Positions 49,145 to 58,900 of a stretch of 64,000 nucleotides of DNA are shown here, in pieces. Numbering within the stretch: the stretch's first letter is position 1; each line of letters begins with the position of its first letter. Made by a program: the position numbers and the translations under genes. This DNA is from Tanypteryx hageni (Eukaryota > Arthropoda > Insecta > Odonata > Petaluridae). Location of the stretch: positions 5,501,501 to 5,565,500 of the forward strand of contig CM054115.1 of the NCBI GenBank assembly GCA_028673005.1, written 5' to 3'. The notes beneath the pieces were generated by a model that saw nothing but the letters and a program-made list of their open reading frames with translations, made no database searches and was not told where the DNA came from.

Positions 49145-50323
49145 TCAGCGGATCATACCAAAATGACTCATCACTAAGCAATGAGCGCTAGTTCTAGATA
49201 GGAAATTTGTTTCTGATTCGAAGTCTACTCTAACGTCTACAGCACCTGAAGTGATTGATTCATCTTGCTTCGAACAATCAATGACTACGATAGGTGCGAT
49301 ATTAACGAATTGATCACGTGACAACAAAGGTTTTGGTTCATTTCCATAATATGATTTCTGAAATTTTGCGTACATATTGTGAAGCTCAGCTATCTGCCCC
49401 TTGCTAAAATTTAAATCTAATACATCGTAGGGGAAACTTTTATTATTGAGAAAAACTTGAATGCCTCTTAAATTACAGTGGTCGAAAACACTGCTATCCC
49501 GCTGTACAATATTATTCCGTGATGTTTGAAATGCGAATATAACATAACGAGGTTTACCAAACTGAGAGGTTGTCTTTACGACCCAAGTCTGTTTTTCACT
49601 TCTCGGTAATTCTGGGTAGGATGAAAGTTTCCAGCGTCGATACGTTATCTGAATAGGTTTATTTTGATCAATACGTTTGAGTAAAAGTAATTTCTGCTTA
49701 TCGGATACTGTAACATATGGAATTCTCCAACAAATCTTATCAATTGTAATTTTAGCTTTCACATTATTGGAAGATACGTAGCAGTTATCATCAGTGCGTG
49801 CTCTGATTAAAATGAGTTCATGATTTCCGTTGATAAAAATCTTATCATTATCTTCCATTAACCCAAACATTGTATTCAGCGGGATGCAAACGTTAAAATT
49901 CCCATCTTCCAATACCTCGCTCGACTTTCCGGGGATTACCCATCCTGCATTTAGTAATCCTTTCGATGTACTATCTGTTAGTGAAACATAACCCTTGAGA
50001 GTGCAGGTAACTCCTGGATTTCTCACGCTGTCTATTTCAGCACCATTTAAACAATAACGAGCCTCAGAAAAAAGATGATAAAAAGCATTATTTACAAGCG
50101 TGGTGGTTGATGCTATACCGGATCCATCTTTATTAGTAATATGACCTTCTATATAGATGTGACTTTGACTTGGAAGAATAAAATCAGATTGATTTTGAAC
50201 TACCATGCGAATTTCATCATTGTAATCGAACTTTGATTGTGTGTAAGGATGATGAGTATGGTACTCGATGGAAGTTATTGATTCATCATAACGCGCACTG
50301 GAGTCTATATTTAAAATATCCAT
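49145..50323 (-). CDS. Major capsid protein, double-jelly-roll
   Basis: 392 aa, intact. It matches the double-jelly-roll capsid family of arthropod Polintons: an N-terminal MDILNIDSSARYDESI, SQSHIYIEGHITNKDGS, YCLNGAEIDSVRNPG, TLKGYVSLTDSTSKGLLNAG, KITIDKICWRIPYVTVSD and a C-terminal jelly roll with GIQVFLNNKSFPYD and YGNEPKPLLSRDQF. Trimers would form the pseudo-hexagonal capsomers. It starts 13 bp inside the end of the 49-aa upstream gene, the tight overlap of a polycistronic late block. No lesion was seen. Confidence 0.85.
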   Translation of the reverse strand: MDILNIDSSARYDESITSIEYHTHHPYTQSKFDYNDEIRMVVQNQSDFILPSQSHIYIEGHITNKDGSGIASTTTLVNNAFYHLFSEARYCLNGAEIDSVRNPGVTCTLKGYVSLTDSTSKGLLNAGWVIPGKSSEVLEDGNFNVCIPLNTMFGLMEDNDKIFINGNHELILIRARTDDNCYVSSNNVKAKITIDKICWRIPYVTVSDKQKLLLLKRIDQNKPIQITYRRWKLSSYPELPRSEKQTWVVKTTSQFGKPRYVIFAFQTSRNNIVQRDSSVFDHCNLRGIQVFLNNKSFPYDVLDLNFSKGQIAELHNMYAKFQKSYYGNEPKPLLSRDQFVNIAPIVVIDCSKQDESITSGAVDVRVDFESETNFLSRTSAHCLVMSHFGMIR

Positions 50324-50460
50324 TTCGGATGCAGACGGAACCCGAGAGATTCTAGAAACTGTATGTTATTAGATGATAACGGTTTAGCAGTACGTGGTGT
50401 ACTAATCCATCTCATCGCCGCACCGCGATTATAAGGATTTCGGGTAAAATCAAGACCCAT
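50311..50460 (-). CDS. Conserved-looking 49-aa Polinton protein
   Basis: ATG at 50460 overlaps the stop codon of the penton gene (50450-50452), and the frame ends 13 bp inside the major capsid gene. The protein is basic (MGLDFTRNPYNRGAAMRWI, NNIQFLESLGFRLHPKW). Its position filling the whole gap between two capsid genes with overlaps at both ends argues that it is translated. The function is unknown; a small structural or cement role is a guess from context. Confidence 0.6.
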   Translation of the reverse strand: MGLDFTRNPYNRGAAMRWISTPRTAKPLSSNNIQFLESLGFRLHPKWIF

Positions 50461-51133
50461 TTTCCTTTAAATGTAATCTAATTGTAATAGTTTCGTTGCG
50501 GAAGTCTACTGGATTTCCGTTTTGATCTAACAATCTGAGAGTGATGTTGTTTATCGTTCTGGTATTCACAGGCAAATAAATTATCTCACTAGGTCTTTCT
50601 ATTATTTTATACCCCGGTGGAACTTCAGGAAAAAACTGATGTAATATATGCACATTCTCACCGTTTTTATACGAACCTTCTACAATGTTACATTCGATAA
50701 GAATGTCATTTACGTGAAAAACGTCTACAATATTGTCTGATATGTGTCTTACTTTTGCTTCCAATTTTCTCTTCGCAAATCCGAGAAGTGATGCTATCGA
50801 ACCATGTTCAGTAAAATCCACCTCAAAGTTACAAGTCAATGCTGAACGTAAAGTATTATTATTTGCTTCGATCTTTATTGCATCTTTTCCTAAAACACTT
50901 TGTAAATATTCGTTTAAATCATCAATTTCATATGTTCCTGTTGGTATTACCACAGAATTTCCGCTTCCATAGTGGAAGATATTGTTCCCATCGAACACGT
51001 TAGGTATTGTATAATAAGTTTCTAAACTCACACATCCTATGCTATAATTTTTATCAGCATCCAAGGCGATCTCGGGAAAATAATCAGCATTAAGAGTGGA
51101 TGTTTTACCCGTAAACGTTAACGTCCAAGACAT
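50450..51133 (-). CDS. Penton (minor capsid, single jelly-roll)
   Basis: 227 aa, intact. It resembles the Polinton minor capsid/penton family: GCVSLETYYTIPNV, PTGTYEIDDLNEYLQ, SIASLLGFAKRKLEA, VNDILIECNIVEGSYKNGEN, FFPEVPPGYKIIERPSE and a final strand set DQNGNPVDFRNETITIRLHL. Pentamers would close the capsid vertices. The ATG follows the stop of the protease fusion gene by two bases and its own stop overlaps the next ATG, so the block is probably one transcript. Confidence 0.85.
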   Translation of the reverse strand: MSWTLTFTGKTSTLNADYFPEIALDADKNYSIGCVSLETYYTIPNVFDGNNIFHYGSGNSVVIPTGTYEIDDLNEYLQSVLGKDAIKIEANNNTLRSALTCNFEVDFTEHGSIASLLGFAKRKLEAKVRHISDNIVDVFHVNDILIECNIVEGSYKNGENVHILHQFFPEVPPGYKIIERPSEIIYLPVNTRTINNITLRLLDQNGNPVDFRNETITIRLHLKENGS

Positions 51134-51135
51134 GA

Positions 51136-52281
51136 CTAATTACAATTCCAGATGTTTGCATCTTTATTCAAAAATTTTAAACATAAATGACCGCAATTTA
51201 CAGCTTTTGTTTTCTGATATCTATCTCTGTTATAATGAATCGTGCTATTTTTAAAATAATTTAGGAGTTCTGTAGGTGGTGGAAGATTTCCAAAACTGTC
51301 AAAGTAATCAACATGTTTGCCCGTTTTTCTGTAACACACCCAATGTGTTCCCGCCCCATCAGAGTCATCCAAATTTACAATACCACTCTCATTAGACCAC
51401 GGCGATCGTAAAGGCAGACCGTCTCTCATAAATACGCCTCGAAAATTTGGAATATTTAACTTCTTAACATAGTGAATTAGATCAAAATTGGAGAGCGCTC
51501 TCTTAGGTAACCTACTTAAAAGTTTTTTTTTATTCGGTGGTGAAATGTATAAGCCTAATCCCTTCTTATATGGTTTCATATAGAGCCCTTTCCCACGCAA
51601 CGCTATTGCTTCCATTCTAGCATTATGTCTTTTCGATTCTTCCAATCTCTTTTTTGCGGCATTTGCCTCAGAAGCAGCTTTTATTATACCTGATGCACCA
51701 CCTGCCAAACCACCTAATGCTGACAACCCTGCAAATAAAGGTATTAGTGGGATAATTCCTCCAGTCTTTGGAATTGGTATAACTCTAGGCGTAGTATATT
51801 TACTCCTTTTCTTTTTCACATCCCTTCGAATAACATTAAGTGTTAATTTAGCAGCCTGATTGAGGTTTTTATTTTTCAAGTTTTTCATTGCTACTCGAGC
51901 TCTCCGCATGATATTTCTAAAACAGTTAGACTTTCTAGTTCCACTACCCACCTTCACTTTTGCTTTCATTATATTCGTAACTATACCTGCAGATATCTTT
52001 TCACCTAAACTCGCGTCTTTTGATTTTACACGTTGCCAAGCCTTTTCGGCTAGTTCGAGGTCGGCTTTATGGCTATCAGATATATCTTTAGATTTAGAGT
52101 ATGCTATGTCGTGTTGTTTACAATAAGCATCTAGTGGATTTATACCTTGATCTCCTCTTGCAAGACGTTGTTTTAATTTCGTCCCTGGACCACAGAATTG
52201 GTACCCTGGTAAATGAAGCTCAAATGGTAACTTATTAATGACACTATTCACCAGTCCTTTTCCAGATGCGTACCGACTCAT
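51136..52281 (-). CDS. Fusion: phospholipase A2-like domain + membrane-active linker + adenain-type protease
   Basis: 381 aa, intact. Residues about 22-90 carry a parvovirus-VP1-type PLA2: the calcium loop YQFCGPGT and the catalytic LDAYCKQHDIAYS (His-Asp), followed by a KADLELAEKAW helix. Residues about 100-170 are very basic. Residues about 175-205 are a hydrophobic Gly/Ala segment (PLIPLFAGLSALGGLAGGAS), as in membrane-lytic capsid proteins. Residues about 265-381 are an adenain-like cysteine protease with His in GTHWVCY, Asp in YFDSFG, Gln in YQKTKAV and Cys in NCGHLCLKF. Expected roles are virion maturation by proteolysis and membrane penetration by the PLA2. It is the first gene of the minus-strand capsid block, 65 bp from the divergent ATPase gene. 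Confidence 0.85.
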   Translation of the reverse strand: MSRYASGKGLVNSVINKLPFELHLPGYQFCGPGTKLKQRLARGDQGINPLDAYCKQHDIAYSKSKDISDSHKADLELAEKAWQRVKSKDASLGEKISAGIVTNIMKAKVKVGSGTRKSNCFRNIMRRARVAMKNLKNKNLNQAAKLTLNVIRRDVKKKRSKYTTPRVIPIPKTGGIIPLIPLFAGLSALGGLAGGASGIIKAASEANAAKKRLEESKRHNARMEAIALRGKGLYMKPYKKGLGLYISPPNKKKLLSRLPKRALSNFDLIHYVKKLNIPNFRGVFMRDGLPLRSPWSNESGIVNLDDSDGAGTHWVCYRKTGKHVDYFDSFGNLPPPTELLNYFKNSTIHYNRDRYQKTKAVNCGHLCLKFLNKDANIWNCN

Positions 52282-52346
52282 ACTAATGTGGTAGAAAGTT
52301 TGTTTTGCTATTTATTTAAACTCACGGTGGAAAGAATATCATTATA
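52282..52346. promoter_or_regulatory. Divergent promoter between protease and ATPase genes
   Basis: Only 65 bp separate two divergent start codons, so both promoters must overlap here or lie inside the coding regions. The AT-rich CTATTTATTTAAAC at 52308-52321 is the best TATA-like candidate and can be read on either strand. Confidence 0.45.
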
Positions 52347-53042
52347 ATGGAGGTAGAGGAACAGTGCGAAAAGCTCCCGATAGGTACATTCTCGTTTGAT
52401 GAATGTAAACCGCGCGAGAGGCATGGTCCCTTGCTTCCTGAAAGTATCCGCTGCATTGTTTGCGGTCCATCTAATTCTGGTAAAACAAATGTAGTAATTA
52501 ATCTTCTCACAGAGACAAATGGGCTAAAGTATGAAAACGTGTATTTATACAGTAAGTCGTTGAATCAACCAAAATATTTATTTCTGCAAAATATTCTTTC
52601 CTTAGTTCCTGAAATTGGACACTTCTTTTTCAAAGACAACAAAGGAGTTGTAAATATAGATGATGTAAGACCGCACTCTGTATTTATATTTGATGACATT
52701 TCTTGTGAAAAGCAAGATAATATGAGAATATATTTTAGCAGTGGTCGGCACAAGATGGTTGATTGTTTTTATCTTGCTCAGACTTATTCAAAAGTTCCGA
52801 AGCAATTGATACGGGATAATGTAAATTTGATTATACTTTTTAAGCAGGATGAATTAAATCTCAAGCATATTTATGATGATCATGTAAATACGGATATGAC
52901 CTTTGCGCAATTTAAGAACATATGCATGGAGTGTTGGAGGGATAAATATGGCTTTATGGTAATAGATAAAGAATGTGATATTAATAAGGGACACTATAGA
53001 AAAATGTTTGATTCTTTTATAAAACCACACAACATTTCATAG
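52347..53042 (+). CDS. FtsK/HerA-type genome-packaging ATPase
   Basis: 231 aa, intact. Walker A GPSNSGKTNVVINLL lies at residues about 36-50, Walker B SVFIFDDISCEKQDN at about 112-126, and a sensor-like FYLAQTYSKVPKQLIRDNVN at about 140-160. The size and motif spacing match the A32-like packaging ATPases of Polintons and related large DNA viruses. It would pump the element's DNA into preformed capsids. It is the first gene of the plus-strand cluster; the next start codon is 35 bp downstream. Confidence 0.88.
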   Translation: MEVEEQCEKLPIGTFSFDECKPRERHGPLLPESIRCIVCGPSNSGKTNVVINLLTETNGLKYENVYLYSKSLNQPKYLFLQNILSLVPEIGHFFFKDNKGVVNIDDVRPHSVFIFDDISCEKQDNMRIYFSSGRHKMVDCFYLAQTYSKVPKQLIRDNVNLIILFKQDELNLKHIYDDHVNTDMTFAQFKNICMECWRDKYGFMVIDKECDINKGHYRKMFDSFIKPHNIS

Positions 53043-53076
53043 GTTCATTCAGTGTTTACAGGGTAATTAAACCGAT

Positions 53077-53820
53077 ATGTTTCAAGATAAAAGAAAGAGA
53101 AAAGCTGACGAGGATCTGACTCGTGAAATCATTAAAAGAAGTGATAATATCCGAGAGAAATACAATAATTTAAAAAGAGCGCAGAGATCAGAACAAGATT
53201 TTTTATCACAGTAATTTAAACCAATTGTTGATCCTTTAAATGACCTCGTGCGACAAACCAAATCTCAAAATATCTCCAAACCTACTGTAAATAAACAGTC
53301 CGATGAAAAATCTCCAGACAAAACTCTTTTTAGTAATTACATTAAATTGGTTATGAGCAATGGTAAGAGATTAGATCGTACTTTTGGAGTCAGATATAGC
53401 GGAACTGATTGGTTTATTGGAGATTCACCTGTTGAAATGGATGATGAAAACCTCATCGTGAGAGATAAGACTTATGTTGAGACACCGGGACTGCTTGAGC
53501 TTTTATTTATGACGAAACCAAAAATGGATGAAGTTAAGCCTAAGGATATGGAAAATTATCGTCAAATATTAATAGATACCAATGCTCATAAACGAGGATA
53601 TAATAGTCGGGAGAAGATAAACAGTAATCGAGGATCTAAGTACGTAAAAATTATATCTAAATTGTTCCCCAATTCTACAGCAGGCCGAGGGATGGATGTT
53701 TCACAACCTATCATTGAGTATTGGGATGACCCGAATGAACTTGTGGATAGACTTAAATTAATTCTTTCATCTAAGGTTCGGGGCATTCAGGTCACGACAA
53801 TGAAATCGTCGCCATCATAG
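53077..53820 (+). pseudogene. Recurrent Polinton protein of unknown function (DUF8207-like), one premature stop
   Basis: The frame from ATG 53077 has a Lys/Arg/Glu-rich N-terminus (MFQDKRKRKADEDLTREI). It hits TAA at 53212-53214 after 45 codons and continues open in the same frame to 53820: FKPIVDPLNDLVRQTKSQ, FGVRYSGTDWFIGDSPVEMD, YVETPGLLELLFMTKPKMD, NRGSKYVKIISKLF, WDDPNELVDRLKLILSSK. I recognise this layout as a protein regularly encoded in arthropod Polintons next to the ATPase; the DUF8207 label is from memory. The single stop within otherwise intact coding sequence indicates a recent mutation or a sequence error. A GTG at 53248 could restart only a truncated form. Confidence 0.75.
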
Positions 53821-53886
53821 AAGAGCTTAGAGATAGCGATATCATTATATAAGATATGATAGCGATTTTACTTTCGCAGTAAAATA

Positions 53887-54645
53887 ATGCCTGTGGATAA
53901 GTTTGGACGTTCTTTGAGGAGAAGAAGGAGGATGGATTCGTATGACATGCTAGGAAATCGTCTAACAAATTTAGCTTCTCCTATAGACACCAATGATGCT
54001 GTCACAAAAGGATATTTGAGAGATAACACACTTTCATTGACTGAACATCAAATAAATGCTGACAATCGTCGCATATCTAATATAGGCAAATCTCTTCAAC
54101 CTAGAGATGCTGTCTCAAAAGAGTACGTGGACTTTCGAATACCAGGAGCGACGAGACATTATATTTCAGCAGGTGGACGAAGAATCGTAAGTGCGAAAGA
54201 ACCAATAGATGAGGGTGATGTAGTAAATAAACGTTTTTTGCTTCAAAATGCTATAACAATAGCAAAAGACACTACGAGTGCAAAGAAAACCCGAATAACG
54301 GATTTGAATGATCCTCAGGATGAATATGATGCAGTTAATTATAAGACCTTGCTTACAAAATTACAGAATGCTGTTATTATGGATAGCGGTGTGATAGATG
54401 TGAAAAGTCATCGAATAACAAACGTATCAAACCCTCAAGATGAAAGTGACGCTGTTAATTTTAAGACTTTGCTTGAAAGCTCAACAGTTCATCTAAATCA
54501 TGTTGCAAATAACACTATCACGCTAAATAAGAATAAATTTGATGCACGCGGACATGCTCTGACTAATGTGAGAGATCCTGTGGAAGAAACAGACGTTGTC
54601 AATTTGGGTTATTTGAGGAGATTGCTTTTAAAACGTCAGTATTAA
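53887..54645 (+). CDS. Fibre-like repeat protein (phage tail-fibre-type repeats)
   Basis: 252 aa, intact. A basic N-terminus (FGRSLRRRRRMDSYDM) is followed by six degenerate repeats of about 35-42 residues with the pattern R-[IL]-x-N-[VLI]-x-[DN]-P-x(2-3)-x-DAV-[NT]-x-x-[YFT]-L. Examples: RLTNLASPIDTNDAVTKGYL, RITDLNDPQDEYDAVNYKT, RITNVSNPQDESDAVNFKT, ALTNVRDPVEETDVVNLGYL. Such repeats build trimeric shafts in phage tail fibres. Its place beside packaging genes suggests a virion spike for attachment (inference). No globular receptor-binding knob is evident: the protein ends right after the last repeat (LLLKRQY). Confidence 0.75.
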   Translation: MPVDKFGRSLRRRRRMDSYDMLGNRLTNLASPIDTNDAVTKGYLRDNTLSLTEHQINADNRRISNIGKSLQPRDAVSKEYVDFRIPGATRHYISAGGRRIVSAKEPIDEGDVVNKRFLLQNAITIAKDTTSAKKTRITDLNDPQDEYDAVNYKTLLTKLQNAVIMDSGVIDVKSHRITNVSNPQDESDAVNFKTLLESSTVHLNHVANNTITLNKNKFDARGHALTNVRDPVEETDVVNLGYLRRLLLKRQY

Positions 54646-54694
54646 TAGAGGAACATTTCAACGCTCACGGAATAATTATGCAGTCAACCTAGAC

Positions 54695-55627
54695 GTGAAG
54701 ATGGATATCAGACGTGGAATTGTCAATGAACTTCACAAACCAGCGAGGAAGAATTATGAACGAAGAAAAGTTCTGATAAAAGGTTTGGACGACTTATGGC
54801 AAGCTGATTTGGTAGAAATGCTTTCTTATTCAAGTGAAAATCGTGGATACAAATACCTATTAACCATGATAGATGCCTTATCAAAATACGCTTGGGCTGT
54901 TCCTGTGAAACGAAAAACCTCAGAAGATGTCTCGCGGGCTGTGAAGATGATTATCAAACAAAGGAAACCGAGAAATATTCAAACTGATCAAGGGAAAGAG
55001 TTTTACAACAATAAATTCATTGGTTTGATGAAAAAACATGGAATTAACCATTACAGCACATTTAGCACAATGAAAGCTTCAATAGTAGAACGATGGAACC
55101 GTACTCTTAAAACTGAAATGTGGAAACGATTTAGTTTACAAGGTAACCACAAATGGTTAGCAAAATTACCTATTTTAGTTCAAGAGTATAATAATAGGGT
55201 ACATATAACGATCAAGATGAAACCTGCTGATGTCACTAAGGAGAATGAAAAGGATATATTATCAAGAATTTATCAAAGGAAAATAAGAAAAAGCGCTAAA
55301 AAGGTCAAATTTAGTGAAGGGGAAAATGTACGCATATCAAAAAGCAAGGCAATATTTGAAAAAGGTTTTACACCTTCTTGGTCTACAGAGATATTTGTCA
55401 TAGTTGAAGTAAAAAATACGGTTCCACCAACTTATATTCTCAGAGACCAAAATAATCAACCTATTAAAGGCGGCTTTTATCAAGAGGAATTGCAGAAAAC
55501 AAAGTTCCAGGATGTTTACTTAGTGGAAAAGATTTTGAAGAGACGTGGTAATAAGGCGTACGTTAAATGGTTGGGATTCGACAATTGTTATAACACATGG
55601 GAAGATGTAAATCAAATGTTGAAATAA
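54695..55627 (+). CDS. Retroviral-type integrase with C-terminal chromodomain
   Basis: 310 aa. The rve core has catalytic Asp in WQADLVEML, Asp in IQTDQGKEFYNN and Glu in KASIVERWNRTLK (33 residues between the last two by my count). An SH3-like region follows (FSEGENVRISKSKAIFEKGF, PTYILRDQNNQPIKGGF). Residues about 275-310 are a chromodomain (VYLVEKILKRRGNKAYVKWL, NTWEDV), expected to guide insertion to modified histones. There is no N-terminal HHCC zinc finger. ATG 54695 is chosen because an earlier in-frame stop lies close upstream. It is the last plus-strand gene, followed by AATAAA at 55624. Confidence 0.9.
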   Translation: MKMDIRRGIVNELHKPARKNYERRKVLIKGLDDLWQADLVEMLSYSSENRGYKYLLTMIDALSKYAWAVPVKRKTSEDVSRAVKMIIKQRKPRNIQTDQGKEFYNNKFIGLMKKHGINHYSTFSTMKASIVERWNRTLKTEMWKRFSLQGNHKWLAKLPILVQEYNNRVHITIKMKPADVTKENEKDILSRIYQRKIRKSAKKVKFSEGENVRISKSKAIFEKGFTPSWSTEIFVIVEVKNTVPPTYILRDQNNQPIKGGFYQEELQKTKFQDVYLVEKILKRRGNKAYVKWLGFDNCYNTWEDVNQMLK

Positions 55628-55711
55628 ATGAAAGATTTATGTTTCATATTCAATTGTTTTTATTCAAATTTAGGAAATAATTTTCCATCACCAATAGAAT
55701 AAAGCGCAATT

Positions 55712-55927
55712 CAATTGCGCACAAATTTCACATAAAAAGTACAGAAATATCAATACTAAAAACTAAATAGAAAAAAATGATTTCAATTGCGCACACATTT
55801 CACATAAAAAGTACAGAAATAACAATACTAAAAACTAAATAGAAAAAAATATTTCAATTGCGCGCACATTTCACTTAAAAAGTACAGAAATATCAATACT
55901 AAAAACTAAATAGAAAAAAAAATGATT
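55712..55927. repeat. Three tandem ~72-bp repeats between convergent integrase and polB genes
   Basis: Units start at CAATTGCGC (55712, 55784, 55855) and share ACATTTCAC, AAAAGTACAGAAATA and TACTAAAAACTAAATAG. They occupy the whole convergent gap, with polyadenylation-type A-rich sequence on both strands. A role as bidirectional terminator is plausible from position only. Confidence 0.88.
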
Positions 55928-55928
55928 T

Positions 55929-58900
55929 TCATTCGTCATTCGAAGTTAAGTAATGACCATGAGCTAATGTATTGATTCCATCACATAAAATGTACCTCTT
56001 GTCATCAAAAGGTGATAACGATAGTTTGTTCACTTTTACAGAATATAACTCATGTTTTTTAGATCTTATCTGTCTAAATGATGTCATTTTTTCTTTACTT
56101 TCTTTCAAACAGTCCAAATAATCTTTGAATTTTATTTTATTGTTAACGGCGCATTTTTTAACGCCTTTGGCACGCTTTTTTTCCTCACCGTCGATGATAA
56201 TGGAATACATCTTTGCTCTCAATCCTACAAATTCAGAGATTGATTTTGCACAGGCTTCATCTTTAAATTTACCCAACACTTTCTTATTTGCCAAAGAATA
56301 ACATTTGTGATCAGTTGGATAGTCTGAAGTATCAAAGAAAGAAATATTTTTTATCAAGTCTTCATAAAAATCATCCGTTTTTACCTCGTAAATAAATGAA
56401 TCTGTATCCATATACAACAATTTTAGATTTTCTTTATCATACATGGACTTCATTACGTTGTAATGAAAATCATACATTAAAATTTTAGATAAATCTAAAA
56501 TTGCCATTCCTACATAAATGGGTTTATCAAAACCAATTTTTTCTTTCGCCATATGTACTGCGACCAGATTTTCCGAATATATGGTTCGATCTAGAAAATT
56601 ACTTTTTGCTATTACTTTTTGCAATCTTTTCATGTCACAGATCAATTCAATATTTATTCTTTTACGTACGTTCTCCATAGATTTCCCAAAAACTGAATTG
56701 TTCATTAATTTAAAGAATTCCTTTTCGAAATCGTTAGTAGCCAATTTCCGCTTCTCAGTATTATTTATTATATATGACTCAAGCCAATTAGATTGTTGAA
56801 ATTCTATTATTCTATTAATATTTTTTAATTTTAACCCTAGCTGTAATGCTTGTTTCAACAGAGAAATGTGAATTACATAGCGTTTCTTATTGAATAATGT
56901 TGTTAGAAGTTTTTTCTGATCTGAACCTGGCGGGTTATCATTTTCAGGTAGAAGGGGAAATTCGTTATGCTGATCGTGAAGGTAACTTGGGTATTCCAAA
57001 TCTACATCTAACAAATACCCTACGGTGCCTTCATCATCAATCTCTTCAATGTCTCCTATATCTTTTGGATCGACCCATCTAAATCCCGAATAAGGCATTT
57101 TTTTACACATACTATACCCATACAAGTTATTTGCGTCTATATATGCTATATATGAACTTTCTTCTCTAGGATTATATTCATTCATGTACTTATTGTTTGC
57201 TTTCGAATATCGTTTAACACATTGAGCCAAACCTCCCCTGATTCCACGTTCTGTCATAATAATCATATCGTAATCAGTCAGTAGACCTAATTTTACTTTA
57301 CTATGTTTGAGGGCGGCTTCCCAAGCAAGTCCGGGGGATGTGAAATAGTAACTAGGATCCAAACCATATGATTGCAAACATTCACTGCGGAAATTCTCAA
57401 ATACATCGACGAGTCCCACAACGTCACCCGTCAGATATATATCGCTGTACTCCCCTAAGTTTTTAACATTGAAAGTCTCCCACACTTTTTAGCATGCTCA
57501 TAGTCAGAAATAGAAAGCTCAGTTTCATTTAATTTATTTACAAAAGAATCCATCGGAGGAAGAAATGGCAATTCTAATTTTTCAAAACAATCGATGAAAT
57601 CATATGGAAAAACACCTTTCTTTGTAATTAATTTAAATTGTTCATTATGAAAGTGTTTTGATGTCTCTACGAATTTTGACGCTGGGAGAATTGACATTAA
57701 ATACTCTAAGCTATAGGGCATAAATCTATATGTATCCACAAATCTTAACTGTATGTTCCCAATATACTTTATAAAGCTAATATATCGCTCCTCTGTATTG
57801 GGAATCACTCCTATCCTCCCTGGAATATTTCCCAGTTCTTTTATAATAAAATGTGAATCATATCTACTCAAATTGTGTATGTACACAGGAATGAAATTCG
57901 GATTCTTAAAATTTAAATTACATATTCGATGAGCAGCTCCTCTAAACTCCCTACTCAAATGAAAATGATCTTTAACTTTATAATTTTTGCTATTTTCTTC
58001 AATTTTTCCTCCGCAAATATGACAATCAGCACAGTTTTTGTAATTTTCTTCTTGTATTGACGTTAATTCTATCATTCCAATTTTCCTTGCATAAATATCT
58101 GAAATTTTGTTTGCTAGATAAGCTAAGTACTCTACTAATTTATATGCTGCATCTACTCCTCGATATATGTATGGTTTCTGTGGAATAATATCTGCCGCAA
58201 AAGATGATTTAACATAAACGCAAAAGCTCATTGCTTCATGTTTCTGATATGAAGACGTGTGGGAACTTGTCGGATCTCCAGGACAACCTTGAATGGGTAG
58301 TAATATTGATTCGATATCAGCATAAATTACAAAGGGAACTCGAAGTTTGTTTTGATAATTTTTAAATTCTATATGCGGTACTTTACCATCTTTAATTTCA
58401 GGCAGAACAATTCTTGTTGGATGATTAAATTTACGTAATTCTAAATGATTTCTTAATCGAATTTCACGGTCAATACCTGTGTAGTAATTAAAACATCGTT
58501 TACAAATCGATATTGAACGTTTACTTTTAATAAGTTGACGGGAAATTAGTCTATTGAAGTTCTTTATCCAAACATAGTGAATTTCTTTGCCCTCAGTCAA
58601 TAGCAACAGATCGCGATGATCCACTAATTCTTCATCAACAACTTTCAACGGATACACATTAGAGTCATTATCAATACCGAATACGTTGATGCTAATGTTA
58701 TTTCGACGTTCAAATAATTTTATCTGATTCAAAGGTGTGGGAAAATTTATACAGTCAAAATCGTAAGAATGAGTTATATTTCTGTAGGAACTTACTCTCT
58801 CAGGATGGTGAATGGTAACTAATTTTCCAAGAATAGAATATCGAAAACAATTATTGTCTAAATTTTGCACATTTACACATGCTCTAGTTGATGCTATGAA

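Noticed and set aside
57483..57487. Programmed -1 frameshifting in PolB
   Set aside because: A -1 slip would restore the family-like frame, but the site lacks a proper X-XXY-YYZ heptamer. A second break of the same kind in another A run makes simple one-base losses or read errors more likely.
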